The notes under the pieces: model-generated
Told to the model about the DNA's origin: nothing
Seen by the model: only the letters and a program-made list of their open reading frames with translations
The model's database searches: none
From: JANQOH01 sp965242575
GTDB taxonomy: Bacteria; Pseudomonadota; Alphaproteobacteria; UBA7887
Length of the DNA: 64,000 nucleotides
NCBI GenBank assembly: GCA_965242575.1
Contig: OZ251461.1
Coordinates: forward strand, 2,418,001 to 2,482,000
Reading direction: 5' to 3'
Part shown: one piece after another, positions 26,594 through 35,692 of the stretch
How the letters are laid out: each line of letters starts with the position of its first letter
Position numbering within the stretch: position 1 is the first letter of the stretch
Program-made: the position numbers and the translations under genes

Positions 26594-27124
26594 ATGGCCG
26601 ACCCCGGCGCGCGCGCCGACGGCGAGACGCGCAGAGACTTCCTGTTCCTGGCGACCGGCGCGGTCGCCGGCGTCGGCGGGCTGGCCGCCGCCTGGCCGCT
26701 GATCGACCAGATGAACCCGGCCCGCGACGTGCTGGCGCTGGCGTCGGTCGAGGTCGACCTGTCGCCGATCGCCGAGGGCCAGTCGATCACCGTGACGTGG
26801 CGCGGCAAGCCGCTGTTCGTGCGCCGGCGCACCCCGGCGGAGATCGCGGCGGCGCGCGACGTGGCGCTCGCCGAGCTGAAGGACCCGCAGGCGGATTCGG
26901 AGCGCGTCGACGAACGCCGCCCCGAATGGCTGGTGCTGGTGGGCGTATGCACCCATCTGGGCTGCGTGCCGCTGGGTTCGGCGGGCGATTACGGCGGCTG
27001 GTTCTGCCCCTGCCACGGCTCGCACTACGACACGTCGGGCCGCATCCGCAAGGGGCCGGCACCCGAGAACCTCCCCGTACCCGAGTTCGTCTTCCTCGAC
27101 GACTCGCGCATCGTCGTCGGCTGA
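26594..27124 (+). CDS. petA: Ubiquinol-cytochrome c reductase iron-sulfur subunit (Rieske)
   Basis: A 176-residue Rieske protein. The N-terminus has a Tat-type signal/anchor (ETRRDFLFLATGAVAGVGG). The [2Fe-2S] ligands are in CTHLGC (from about residue 119) and CPCHGSHYD (from about residue 138). The electron carrier moves between cytochrome b and c1 on the periplasmic side. First gene of the petABC operon, 12 bases before cytochrome b. Confidence 0.97.
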   Translation: MADPGARADGETRRDFLFLATGAVAGVGGLAAAWPLIDQMNPARDVLALASVEVDLSPIAEGQSITVTWRGKPLFVRRRTPAEIAAARDVALAELKDPQADSERVDERRPEWLVLVGVCTHLGCVPLGSAGDYGGWFCPCHGSHYDTSGRIRKGPAPENLPVPEFVFLDDSRIVVG

Positions 27125-27136
27125 CGGGGGGAGGAG

Positions 27137-28423
27137 ATGACGGACCGCCCCCTGGGCGCGCGGATCGTCCGCTGGATCGATTACCGCCTGCCGATCTTCA
27201 CCCTGCTCGACCACGCCGTCGGGCGGTCGTATCCGACGCCGCGGAACCTCAGCTACTGGTGGAATTTCGGCTCGCTCGCCGGGATCGTGCTGGTCATCCA
27301 GATCGCCACCGGGATCGCGCTGGCGATGCACTACACGCCGCACGTCGACCACGCCTTCGCCAGCGTCGAGCGCATCATGCGCGACGTGAATTTCGGCTGG
27401 CTGCTGCGCTACGTCCACGCGAACGGCGCGTCGGCGTTCTTCGTCGTCGTGTATATCCACCTGTTCCGCGGGCTCTATTACGGCTCCTACAAGAACCCGC
27501 GCGAGCTGTTGTGGGGGCTGGGCGTCGTCATCCTGCTGCTCATGATCCTGACGGCGTTCATGGGCTACGTGCTGCCGTGGGGCCAGATGAGCTTCTGGGC
27601 GGCGACGGTGATCACCAACCTCGCCTCCGCCCTGCCGCTGGTCGGCGAGGACGTCGTGCTGTGGCTGTGGGGCGGCTTCTCGGTGGACAACCCGACGCTG
27701 CAACGCTTCTTCAGCCTCCACTACCTGCTGCCGTTCGTCATTCTCGGCCTGGTCGTGTTGCACATATGGGCGCTGCACCGCTTCGGCTCGAACAACCCGC
27801 TGGGAATCGACGTGAAGAGCGACAAGGACACCCTGCCCTTCCACCCCTACTACACGATCAAGGACCTGTTCGGCCTCGGCGTGTTCCTGGCCGTGTTCTT
27901 CGCCTTCGTGTTCTACGCGCCGAACTACCTCGGCCATCCGGACAATTACGTCGAGGCCAACCCGCTGGTCACGCCGCCGCACATCGTGCCGGAATGGTAC
28001 TTCCTGCCGTTCTACGCCATACTCCGCTCCGCCACCTTCGACGTGTGGTTCGTGTCGGCGAAGCTGCTGGGCGTGCTGCTCATGCTCGCCTCGATCCTGA
28101 TCCTGTTCGTCCTGCCGTGGCTGGACGGGTCGCCGGTGCGCTCGGCGCGCTTCCGGCCCGTCTTCAAGCAGGCGTTCTGGCTGCTCGCGGCGGATTGCGT
28201 CGTGCTGGGGATCGTCGGGGCCAGCCCGCCGAACGACCCGGTGTTCTCCGGCGTCCCCTGGCTCCAGTTCGTGCATCTGGGGCAGTTCGCCACGGGGTAT
28301 TACTTCTTCCACTTCCTCGTCCTCGTCCCCCTTCTGGGGCGCTACGAACGGACGGATCCGCTGCCCGCGAGCATCGCCGAGCCGGTGCTCGGCGGGCCCG
28401 GCGCGGCGGGAGAGGCGCGGTGA
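27137..28423 (+). CDS. petB: Cytochrome b of the bc1 complex
   Basis: A 428-residue cytochrome b. The membrane core is complete: NFGSLAGIVLVIQIATGIALAMHYTP, the Qo-site regions MGYVLPWGQMSFWAATVITN and PEWYFLP, and the b-haem histidines in YVHANGASAFF and FSLHYLLPF/LHIWALHRFGSNNP. The C-terminal helices of full-length bacterial cytochrome b are present. Its stop overlaps the start of cytochrome c1 by four bases. Confidence 0.97.
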   Translation: MTDRPLGARIVRWIDYRLPIFTLLDHAVGRSYPTPRNLSYWWNFGSLAGIVLVIQIATGIALAMHYTPHVDHAFASVERIMRDVNFGWLLRYVHANGASAFFVVVYIHLFRGLYYGSYKNPRELLWGLGVVILLLMILTAFMGYVLPWGQMSFWAATVITNLASALPLVGEDVVLWLWGGFSVDNPTLQRFFSLHYLLPFVILGLVVLHIWALHRFGSNNPLGIDVKSDKDTLPFHPYYTIKDLFGLGVFLAVFFAFVFYAPNYLGHPDNYVEANPLVTPPHIVPEWYFLPFYAILRSATFDVWFVSAKLLGVLLMLASILILFVLPWLDGSPVRSARFRPVFKQAFWLLAADCVVLGIVGASPPNDPVFSGVPWLQFVHLGQFATGYYFFHFLVLVPLLGRYERTDPLPASIAEPVLGGPGAAGEAR

Positions 28424-29214
28424 GCGCGCGGCGGCGGCTGGCGGCCTGCCTCGCGGCGGCGGCGCTCGCGCCCGCCGGCGCCTTCGCGGCCGCCGAGGCG
28501 CCGCGCCCGCCGGCGCTGGACTGGTCGTTCGACGGCGTGTTCGGCCATTTCGACCGCGCCGAGGTCCAGCGCGGCCTGCAGGTGTATCTGGAGGTCTGCG
28601 CCAGTTGCCACGGCCTCGATTACGTCGCCTACCGCGATCTCGCCGGGATCGGCTACGACTCCGCGCAGATCAAGGCGATAGCCGCTCTGGACGAGGTCGA
28701 GGACGGCCCCGACGCGAACGGCGACATGTTCATGCGCGCGGCGCTGCCGGCCGACCGCTTCGCCAACCCCTACCCCAACGCCAGGGCGGCGGCGGCGGCC
28801 AATGGCGGCGCCGCGCCGCCCGACCTGTCGCTGATGGCCAAGGCCCGCGCGGGCGGCGCCGACTACATCGCCGCCCTGCTTTCCGGCTACGTCGACCCGC
28901 CGGAGGGCGCGGAGGAGAGGGAGGGGCTGACGTACAACGCCTACTTCCCCGGCCATTGGATCGCCATGCCGCCGCCGCTCTGGGGCGATGACGTGGAATA
29001 CGCGGACGGGACCGAGGCGACGGTCGCGCGAGAGGCGCGCGACGTAGCGGCGTTCCTCGCCTGGGCGGCCGAACCCGAGCTGGAGCGCCGCAAGCGCCTG
29101 GGCTTCACCGTGCTGTTGTTCACCCTGGCGCTGACCGCCCTGCTCTACGCCTCGAAGCGGAAAATCTGGAAGGACGCGCGCGCCGCGCCCGGCGGCGGCG
29201 CGAACGGCGCGTAG
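28420..29214 (+). CDS. petC: Cytochrome c1
   Basis: A 264-residue cytochrome c1 from the GTG at 28420. Signal peptide (LAACLAAAALAPAGAFAA), haem c motif CASCH (residues 60-64), GLDYVAYRDL after it, axial Met region HWIAMPPPL, and a C-terminal anchor helix KRLGFTVLLFTLALTALLYASKRKIW. Third subunit gene of the bc1 complex. The stop lies four bases from that of the convergent glycosyltransferase gene. Confidence 0.96.
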   Translation: MSARRRLAACLAAAALAPAGAFAAAEAPRPPALDWSFDGVFGHFDRAEVQRGLQVYLEVCASCHGLDYVAYRDLAGIGYDSAQIKAIAALDEVEDGPDANGDMFMRAALPADRFANPYPNARAAAAANGGAAPPDLSLMAKARAGGADYIAALLSGYVDPPEGAEEREGLTYNAYFPGHWIAMPPPLWGDDVEYADGTEATVAREARDVAAFLAWAAEPELERRKRLGFTVLLFTLALTALLYASKRKIWKDARAAPGGGANGA

Positions 29215-29218
29215 GGGA

Positions 29219-30802
29219 TCACCGGCGCTCGGCTCCGGACGAATCGGGCGCGCCTCCCCCGCGCGGCGCCCTTCGGTAAACGCGGGTTCGGCCGCCTTCG
29301 TGGAACACGGCGTAGTCGTCGGCGATCATGCGGCGCAGGCGGGCCGCGTCGCTGTCCGACAAGTGAGACGGGGCCGGGTCCTCCGCGGCGCGAGTCAACA
29401 GCCAGGCCGGACGCGCCGTCATCGTCGCCCGCAGGACGTCCCGGCGGACGTAGCCCGCCGCGGCGAGCGGCTCGATTATCCAAGGCTTCACGAAGTCGGA
29501 CGGATGGGCCAGTCGCGACCGGGGGAGCGTGTCGAGATACCAATAGACCAAATGGCGCTTGAGCGCCCAGACATCCTCGTGCGGTTCGCGGACTTCCGCG
29601 ATGGCGCGGGCGGCGCGGCGGATGGCGTAGCCGTCGAATATCCCCCCCCCCCCCCCCCCCCCCGCGAGATCCACGGCCACATGGACCGCCGCCGGACCCG
29701 TCCTCCACACGGTTCCGGCGCAACACAGGAGGATCGCGGCGTAAGCGATCCAACGCCGTCCGGCCGCCCGGCGCGCCCAGGCGATGGCGACAGCGCAGAG
29801 AACCGCGAGTACCGGAAAGAGCTGCAGCCAGTAGTGGGAATACCCCTTGGCGTCACTAAAAAAGAGGATGGAAACGAAGACCGCCACGAATATCAAGAGT
29901 GACGACGCGATCTCCCTCCTTTCGCGGCGTTCGCCGGAGAACAGGATCCACGCCGCCGCGGCCAGCCCCACGACGACACCGAGTGTGAACGGGCCGAAGA
30001 CGCGGGGCCTTCTCCACTCGAGGAAGTGCAGCCACTTCTTCGCGAAGTTCCGCAGCGCCTCTGCCGGATCGACCGCGTGCTCGGCGAATGCCAAGGGAAC
30101 ATCGATGAACACGAGCCGCAGTTCAGCGAGCGCGCCGACGCTCCAGTAGAGCAGAAAAATCGATATGGGCGGCGCCGCCGCGGCGAGAGCCAAGACGGCG
30201 CCGGTCCGCAAGCGCGCGCCGGCGGGCGCGGCGCATACGAGCCAAAGTCCCAACGCAGCCGCAACGACAATGAGATTGGTGCGGGCGAGGACCGCCAGCG
30301 CCAACAACGCGCCCATTGCCGCGACCCCCAAGAGCCGGTCGCCACGCGCGAGACAAAGCCAGAGAGCCGTCATCAACAAGGCGGTGGCCGGCAACTCGGA
30401 TAAGACCGCTCCCTCATTGGAGACCGCGGTGACGGCCACGAGCATGAGCGCGGCGAGGCCGGCCGAAGCCGGGTCCGTCAAGCGTCGGGCGATCGCGAAG
30501 ACGGCGATGCTGGACGCGAGGATACAGGCGGTGCCGAAGAGGCGCACGACGGGCATCGACTCGCCAAACGCCGCCATCGCCCCGGCGAGCATGAAGTAAA
30601 TCATCGGCGGTTTGAAATCGAAGAGCGCGACGTAGGGCAGGTGGCCGTCGAGCACGCTCGCCGCGACCAGGACGAATGTACTCTCGTCCCAGTCGACGAC
30701 TTCCCTCGCGAGGAAACCGGTATGGGTGACGCCGACCCAGAGAACCAGCGCCGCGATCCAGAACGCGCCCGCCGGGACGCGCGCCCGCGAAAGCGCGCTC
30801 AT
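29219..30802 (-). CDS. GT-C glycosyltransferase (ArnT/PMT-like, GT39) with poly-Gly tract
   Basis: A 527-residue polytopic membrane protein. The first periplasmic loop has the GT-C acidic signature DWDESTFVLVAASVLDGHLPYVALFDFKPPMIYF, as in lipid-linked sugar transferases such as ArnT. About ten hydrophobic segments follow to residue 370. A G22 tract on the coding strand gives seven Gly codons (residues 380-386) between the last helix and a 140-residue C-terminal soluble part (IFDGYAIRRAARAIAEV...). Last gene of the O-antigen ligase-cysDNCQ operon; its ATG overlaps the cysQ stop. The donor would be a polyprenyl-phosphate sugar; the acceptor is unknown. Confidence 0.83.
   Translation of the reverse strand: MSALSRARVPAGAFWIAALVLWVGVTHTGFLAREVVDWDESTFVLVAASVLDGHLPYVALFDFKPPMIYFMLAGAMAAFGESMPVVRLFGTACILASSIAVFAIARRLTDPASAGLAALMLVAVTAVSNEGAVLSELPATALLMTALWLCLARGDRLLGVAAMGALLALAVLARTNLIVVAAALGLWLVCAAPAGARLRTGAVLALAAAAPPISIFLLYWSVGALAELRLVFIDVPLAFAEHAVDPAEALRNFAKKWLHFLEWRRPRVFGPFTLGVVVGLAAAAWILFSGERRERREIASSLLIFVAVFVSILFFSDAKGYSHYWLQLFPVLAVLCAVAIAWARRAAGRRWIAYAAILLCCAGTVWRTGPAAVHVAVDLAGGGGGGGIFDGYAIRRAARAIAEVREPHEDVWALKRHLVYWYLDTLPRSRLAHPSDFVKPWIIEPLAAAGYVRRDVLRATMTARPAWLLTRAAEDPAPSHLSDSDAARLRRMIADDYAVFHEGGRTRVYRRAPRGGGAPDSSGAERR
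29642..29663. repeat. Homopolymer tract C22 (G22 on the coding strand)
   Basis: Twenty-two consecutive C on the + strand inside the GT-C glycosyltransferase gene, encoding seven Gly. The frame is intact at this length. Gain or loss of a base not in threes would truncate or alter the last 140 residues, so the gene could switch on and off by slipped-strand mispairing. The length also invites sequencing error. Confidence 0.8.
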
Positions 30803-31554
30803 CGCCGTCCGCCGCGGGCGATGAAGGGCGGGTTCTCGAAACCGGGCTTGCCGTAAGCGAGCGGCGCGCCGTCGAGGGCGCGCACGCTGCCGCCGGCCGC
30901 GACGAGGACGGCATGCCCGGCGGCGGTGTCCCATTCCATGGTCCGGCCGAAGCGGGGATAGACGTCCGCCGCGCCCTCGGCGAGCAGGCAGAATTTCAGC
31001 GCCGAACCGGCGCGGACCGTCCTGGCCGCCCCGGCCCCGGCGAGCCAAGCCTCGGTCTCCCGGTCGAGGTGGGAGCGGCTCGCGAGGGCGGTTTCGCCGT
31101 CCGCCGGCGGGATTCGCGCGGCGATGGCGCGCGGAGCGCCGCCGTCCGCTCTTCGCCATGCGCCGCCGCCTACGACGCCGCCGAAACACAGGCCCCGCGC
31201 CGGGACGCCCACGACTCCGAGGACCGGCGCGCCGTGAACCACCAGGGCGACGTTGACGGTGTATTCGTCGCGCCCGGCGACGAACTCCCGGGTGCCGTCG
31301 AGCGGGTCGACGAGCCAGAACCGCGCCGCGGCGGTTACGTCCGGCGCCGCGCTCTCTTCCGCCACCACGGGGATCCCCGGCGCCAGCGCGGAGAGGCGGG
31401 CTACGAGCAGGCGGTTCGCCGCCTCGTCGGCGTCGGTGACGGGGGAAGAATCGGCCTTTTCGCGCACGCGCGCGCCGCGGCGCGCGATCTCCAGGATCCG
31501 GGCGCCCGCATCGCGAACCGCGGCCGCCGCCGCCTTGGCGAGTTCGCGAGTCAT
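30799..31554 (-). CDS. cysQ: 3'(2'),5'-bisphosphate nucleotidase CysQ
   Basis: A 251-residue member of the Li+-sensitive phosphomonoesterase (inositol monophosphatase) superfamily. Metal sites: VVAEESAA, WLVDPLDGTREFVAGRDEYTVNVAL and MEWDTAAGHAVLVAAGG. The DPLDGTREF form is typical of CysQ rather than inositol phosphatase. It hydrolyses PAP, the by-product of PAPS-dependent sulfation. Placement with cysC, cysN and cysD agrees. It overlaps both neighbours by four bases. Confidence 0.93.
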   Translation of the reverse strand: MTRELAKAAAAAVRDAGARILEIARRGARVREKADSSPVTDADEAANRLLVARLSALAPGIPVVAEESAAPDVTAAARFWLVDPLDGTREFVAGRDEYTVNVALVVHGAPVLGVVGVPARGLCFGGVVGGGAWRRADGGAPRAIAARIPPADGETALASRSHLDRETEAWLAGAGAARTVRAGSALKFCLLAEGAADVYPRFGRTMEWDTAAGHAVLVAAGGSVRALDGAPLAYGKPGFENPPFIARGGRR

Positions 31555-32114
31555 CGGACGGGCCCGAACGCCAGGTCGATGCGGCGCAGGACCGCGTCCA
31601 CGCAGTCCTCGACCGTCCGGGCGGCGGTGTCCAGCGCCAGGTCCGGGCGCTCCGGCTCCTCGTACGGCGCCGCGACGCCGGTGAAGTCGGGGATCTCGCC
31701 GGCGCGGGCGCGGCGGTACAGCCCCTTGGGGTCGCGCGCCTCGCAGGTCGTGAGATCGGCGCGGACGTGGACTTCGAGGAACCCGCCGGCGCCGAGGACG
31801 CGCTCCGCCGCCCGCCGCGCGCGCGCGCGGTCGGCGCGGTAGGGGGAGATGAGCGCGGCGAGCGCGAGGACGCCGGCGTCCGCGAACACCGCCGCGACCT
31901 CGCCGACGCGGCGGACGTTCTCCGCCCGGTCTTCCGGCGAGAAGCCCAGATCGGCGTTGAGGCCGGCGCGCAGGTCGTCGCCGTCGAGCACCCAGGCCCG
32001 GCGCCCGCGCGCGGCGAGCGCCGCCGCAACTCCGCGCGCGATGGTGGACTTCCCCGCCCCCGACAGGCCGGTGAACCAGACCACCCCGCCCGGGCGGCGC
32101 GGGGCCGCGGTCAC
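31551..32114 (-). CDS. cysC: Adenylyl-sulfate (APS) kinase
   Basis: A 187-residue APS kinase. The P-loop is GLSGAGKST, followed by VLDGDDLRAGLNADLGFSPEDRAENVRRVGEVA, the APS-binding region, and ALISPYRADRARARR. It phosphorylates APS to PAPS, the donor for sulfotransferases. Here it is a separate gene, not fused to cysN as in some rhizobia (NodQ). Overlaps cysN and cysQ by four bases each. Confidence 0.96.
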   Translation of the reverse strand: MTAAPRRPGGVVWFTGLSGAGKSTIARGVAAALAARGRRAWVLDGDDLRAGLNADLGFSPEDRAENVRRVGEVAAVFADAGVLALAALISPYRADRARARRAAERVLGAGGFLEVHVRADLTTCEARDPKGLYRRARAGEIPDFTGVAAPYEEPERPDLALDTAARTVEDCVDAVLRRIDLAFGPVR

Positions 32115-33373
32115 GGCGCCGGTCCGGGCGCGTCGGCGGCGGCGAGAATTCCGCCGCCGACGATGCGGACCCCTTGCGCCAGCGCGAAGCGCCCGGTGCG
32201 CGGGTTGTCCGCGTAGGGATCGAAGACCGCCGCGCTGTCGGTCCGCAACACCGCTTCGGCCACCGCGCCGCGGTCGACGCGATCTGCGGGGCGGCGGGCG
32301 AAATCGTCCATGTCGATAACCGCCTCGACGGACTCCAGCGCGGCGCCGACCTCGCGGGCGTTGAGCTTCAGGCGGTATCGCGCGCCCGGGCGCGCCGGGC
32401 CGTCGCCGAGCCAGAACAGGCGGGCGCGAATCCTGTCGCCCACATGCGGCGGGCGCGCGGGGTCGCCGACCAGCTCGCCCCTTTCGACCGGCAAGGGCGG
32501 GTCAAGCGCGAACGCCGCCGAATCGCCCGCCCGCGCCGAGGACGGCGGCGGCCCCGGCCACGCCTCGAACCCGGCGATTCGCGCGGTCCGGTTCGACGGC
32601 GACAGCAGGACCGTATCGCCGGCGCGCATCGCGCCCGTTTCGATTCGCCCCACCAGGACGCGCCGGCCGTCCCGCCGATAGACGTCCTGGACCGGCAGGC
32701 GCAGCGGCAGGCCGTCCGGCGGCGGCGCGGGTTCGAGCTCCTCGAGCGCCTCGAGCAGGGTCGGCCCGCGGAACCACGCCATGCGCGGCGACGGCGCCGC
32801 CACGTTGGCGCCGTCGCGCGCCGAGACGGGAACCCAACGGCGCGCCGCGAGGCCGGCGGCTTCGAGGCATCGGCCGACCGCCGCGCCGACCTCCTCGATC
32901 CGCGTCCGGTCGTATCCGACGCGGTCCGCCTTGGAGATCGCCGCGACGACCCGGCGGATTCCGAGCAGGCGCAGCAGGCAGGCGTGGCGGCGCGACTGTT
33001 GGCGCACCCCCTCGACGGCGTCGACCACCAGGAGCCCCGCCTCGGCGCGCGCCGCGCCGGTGACGGCGTTGCGCAGGAACTCGCGGTGGCCGGGCGCGTC
33101 GATCAACAGGTAATCGCGCGACGGCGCGGCGAGGCGGACATGCGCGGCGTCTATCGTCACCGCCCGGTCGCGCTCGCCTTGCAGCGCGTCGGTCAGGAAC
33201 GCCCACTCGAACGGGCGGCCGCGGCGCGCGCACATGGCCCGGATCGCCGCGACGCGGCCCTCCGGCATGTTCCCCGTATCGTGGACCAGGCGCCCGACGA
33301 GGGTCGATTTGCCGTGGTCGACATGACCTGCGACGACGACCGGGAGGCGGCCGCGCCGCTTGCGCGGCGCCAT
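32111..33373 (-). CDS. cysN: Sulfate adenylyltransferase subunit 1 (GTPase)
   Basis: A 420-residue EF-Tu-like GTPase subunit of ATP sulfurylase. G1 is GHVDHGKST (residues 16-24), the switch II motif is DAPGH, the NKxD equivalent is SKAD, and the C-terminal beta barrels (GRIETGAMRAGDTVLL) are intact. GTP hydrolysis drives APS formation by CysD. Some GTPase changes are visible, such as ERDRAVTID instead of the usual ERQQGITID. It adjoins cysD and overlaps cysC. Confidence 0.95.
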   Translation of the reverse strand: MAPRKRRGRLPVVVAGHVDHGKSTLVGRLVHDTGNMPEGRVAAIRAMCARRGRPFEWAFLTDALQGERDRAVTIDAAHVRLAAPSRDYLLIDAPGHREFLRNAVTGAARAEAGLLVVDAVEGVRQQSRRHACLLRLLGIRRVVAAISKADRVGYDRTRIEEVGAAVGRCLEAAGLAARRWVPVSARDGANVAAPSPRMAWFRGPTLLEALEELEPAPPPDGLPLRLPVQDVYRRDGRRVLVGRIETGAMRAGDTVLLSPSNRTARIAGFEAWPGPPPSSARAGDSAAFALDPPLPVERGELVGDPARPPHVGDRIRARLFWLGDGPARPGARYRLKLNAREVGAALESVEAVIDMDDFARRPADRVDRGAVAEAVLRTDSAAVFDPYADNPRTGRFALAQGVRIVGGGILAAADAPGPAP

Positions 33374-34171
33374 CTACATGTATCCGTCGGCGCGCAGCCG
33401 CTCGACCGAATCCTCGGCCTCCCAGTCCATCGCGCGGCCGGCGCGCTCGGGGGCGCGGGTCGCCTCCAGCTCCGCCACGATCTCCGGCGCGGTGGCGGCG
33501 GCGGAGTCCACCGGGTGGGTGATGTCGGCGTCGCCCAGCGAGCGGTAGCGCTTGCCGCCGCGGGAGAAATACAGGTCCACCACGGGGACGCCCTCGCGGT
33601 CGATGTAGCGCCAGACGTCGATTTCGGTCCACGCCAGCAGCGGATGCACGCGCACATGCCCGCCGGGCGGCGGCGCGGCGTTGTAATGGCCCCAGAACTC
33701 CGGCGGCTGGCCGCGCGCGTCCCATTCCGCGCGCCCGCCGCGCGGGCTGAACGCGCGTTCCTTCGCCCGCGTTCCCTCCTCGTCGCGCCGGATTCCGGCG
33801 ACCAGCCCGGTGTAGCCGCGCTCCGCGACCAGCGCCTTGAGGCCGGCCGTCTTGCGGGCGGCGGCGCGCGCCGCCGGCGGGAGGGTCGGGTCGATCTCCT
33901 CGAGCGGAGGGCAGCCGGCGACGACCAGATCAAGGCCCCATTCCTTGGCGTACTCGTCGCGAAAGGCGTACATCTCGGGGAATTTGCGGCCCGTGTCGAT
34001 ATGCGCGACCGGAAACGGGACGCGGCCGAGAAACGCCTTGCGCGCCAGGTGGACGAGCACGTTCGAATCCTTGCCGAGCGACCACAGCATGGCGAGCGCG
34101 CCTATGCGGCTGTGCGCCTCGCGCAGGATGTACAGGCTCTCGCTTTCGAGCCGGTCGAGGTCCGAGGTCAT
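33374..34171 (-). CDS. cysD: Sulfate adenylyltransferase subunit 2
   Basis: A 265-residue ATP sulfurylase small subunit. The PP-loop is SLGKDSNVL, followed by VAHIDTGRKFPEMYAFRDEYAKEWGLDL, and the later motifs RRDEEGTRAKERAFSPRG and LAWTEIDVWRYI are standard. With CysN it makes APS from sulfate and ATP. Its ATG overlaps the stop of the upstream O-antigen ligase gene by four bases. Confidence 0.96.
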   Translation of the reverse strand: MTSDLDRLESESLYILREAHSRIGALAMLWSLGKDSNVLVHLARKAFLGRVPFPVAHIDTGRKFPEMYAFRDEYAKEWGLDLVVAGCPPLEEIDPTLPPAARAAARKTAGLKALVAERGYTGLVAGIRRDEEGTRAKERAFSPRGGRAEWDARGQPPEFWGHYNAAPPPGGHVRVHPLLAWTEIDVWRYIDREGVPVVDLYFSRGGKRYRSLGDADITHPVDSAAATAPEIVAELEATRAPERAGRAMDWEAEDSVERLRADGYM

Positions 34172-35577
34172 GGCCGGGCGGCGGAGCGAGGGGCGCGGGG
34201 CGCAGGGATAGACTCTCCGCCGCGACTCCGCAACCGCGGCGGCTGATCCCGGGGCGTCAGGACGACCGTCGCGCCGGCGACGAGCATGAGCGCGGACAGC
34301 CACCAGGATTGCCACACGCCGAAACTGACGAGGAACGGCGTCAGCATGGCCGCGAGCGCCGCGGTGGCCGCCGCCCGGGGGGGACCGGCGGGGGCGCGCA
34401 ACAACGCGGAGCCGAGCCCGGCGCAGACCAGCAACAGCGCGGCGATCCCCGGCGCGCCGAGCTCCAGCCATATCTGCAACACGCCGTTGTGCGGGTGCAT
34501 GCGCAGGGACTCCATCCGGGAGACCTTGGGCGCGGCCGATTCGGTCCAGTCGCCGACCAGCCCGCCGTCGAGCGCGATGGCGCGGGAGGCGTCGTAGCCC
34601 CTGCCCGCCGCGCCCGCCGCCAATATCTCGTTCGCGGCGAAGCTCCACATCCCGACGCGGTGCTCCCAGGTGTAGGGGGGATCGCTCCAGGCGCCGCGCA
34701 GCGCGTCGATGGTCGCCCAATGCGCCGACACGGCGGGCGCCGCCGCCGCATAGCCGGCGAAAGCGGCGAGGACCGCGACCGGGGCGGCGCGCGGCCAGCG
34801 CAAGGCGAGGACGAATCCCGCCGCGCCGACGAGCATTCCCACTGCGGCGGCGGCCAGCGGCAAGGCGAATATGCAGGCGGCGGCGGCGGCGGCGGTCGCC
34901 GCGGCGGCGGCGCGGCGGCCGTCGGTCCACAGCCGGGCGGCGGCGGGCCAGACCATGCCGAGAAGCAGCACGCCGCCGGCGGCGATCGCCTCATGGGCGA
35001 TGCGCTCGTCGATATGCTCCTTCGCGCGCCAGAGGTCGGCGAACGCCCCGCCGGGCCCGGACGCGAACGGAAGCCAGAGCGGGTTCTCGCGCACGTAGGT
35101 CTCGGCGTACCAGAGCCGGGTCGCCATTCCTCCGGTGGCGAGCTGGAGCGCGAACGCCGCTATCGCCGCCCACACCGCGACCGTCAGGGTCCGGCGCAGC
35201 CGCTCCGCCGCCGCTCCGTCGAGCAGCCGCAGCGACGAGATCCAGCACAATCCGAGGGGGATCAGCGCCAGATGGCGCAGCGCCCGGGCGAGGTCGGGGT
35301 CGGGCGCGCGCGGCAGGGCGGCGAGCGCCCAGAGGCACAAGGCCGCCGCGCCGGCGGCGAGAAGCGCGTTGCGCCGCCACAACTCCGCCGCCCCCGCCCC
35401 GCGCGCGCCCGCCGCGGCCGCGAGGAGGAAGGCGATGACGAAGCCCTTGTGGGCGAACGCGGCCAGCGGCGGCAGCAGCGCGAACGCCGCCTGCGCCGCG
35501 GCGACGCGCCATCCGGTTCGGCGGCGGAAAGGGCCGCCCGCAATTTCGTCCCTGGCGTCCCTGGCGTCCCTGGACAT
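34168..35577 (-). CDS. O-antigen ligase family membrane protein
   Basis: A 469-residue polytopic protein with about ten hydrophobic helices. The Wzy_C/WaaL loop is present: YTWEHRVGMWSFAANEILAAGAAGRGYDASR and the His motif MHPHNGVLQIWLELGAPG. The ATG at 35577 (MSRDARDARDE) was chosen; a longer reading to 35724 overlaps the divergent KAS III gene. The N-terminal DARDARDE is encoded by three tandem copies of GTCCCTGGC. First gene of the operon with cysDNCQ and the GT-C transferase. It lacks the LRR insertion seen in the paralogue at 13223-15784. Confidence 0.85.
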   Translation of the reverse strand: MSRDARDARDEIAGGPFRRRTGWRVAAAQAAFALLPPLAAFAHKGFVIAFLLAAAAGARGAGAAELWRRNALLAAGAAALCLWALAALPRAPDPDLARALRHLALIPLGLCWISSLRLLDGAAAERLRRTLTVAVWAAIAAFALQLATGGMATRLWYAETYVRENPLWLPFASGPGGAFADLWRAKEHIDERIAHEAIAAGGVLLLGMVWPAAARLWTDGRRAAAAATAAAAAACIFALPLAAAAVGMLVGAAGFVLALRWPRAAPVAVLAAFAGYAAAAPAVSAHWATIDALRGAWSDPPYTWEHRVGMWSFAANEILAAGAAGRGYDASRAIALDGGLVGDWTESAAPKVSRMESLRMHPHNGVLQIWLELGAPGIAALLLVCAGLGSALLRAPAGPPRAAATAALAAMLTPFLVSFGVWQSWWLSALMLVAGATVVLTPRDQPPRLRSRGGESIPAPRAPRSAARP

Positions 35578-35692
35578 GCCGCCGTCCCATCCCGCCCGTG
35601 CGCCCGGCGGATCGTCCCTCGCCGCCGGCGCTGGCGTTTTCGGGGCCGTTCCGCTAAACGCCGTTGGCGCGCCGCGCCGCGGAGGCAGTTTC

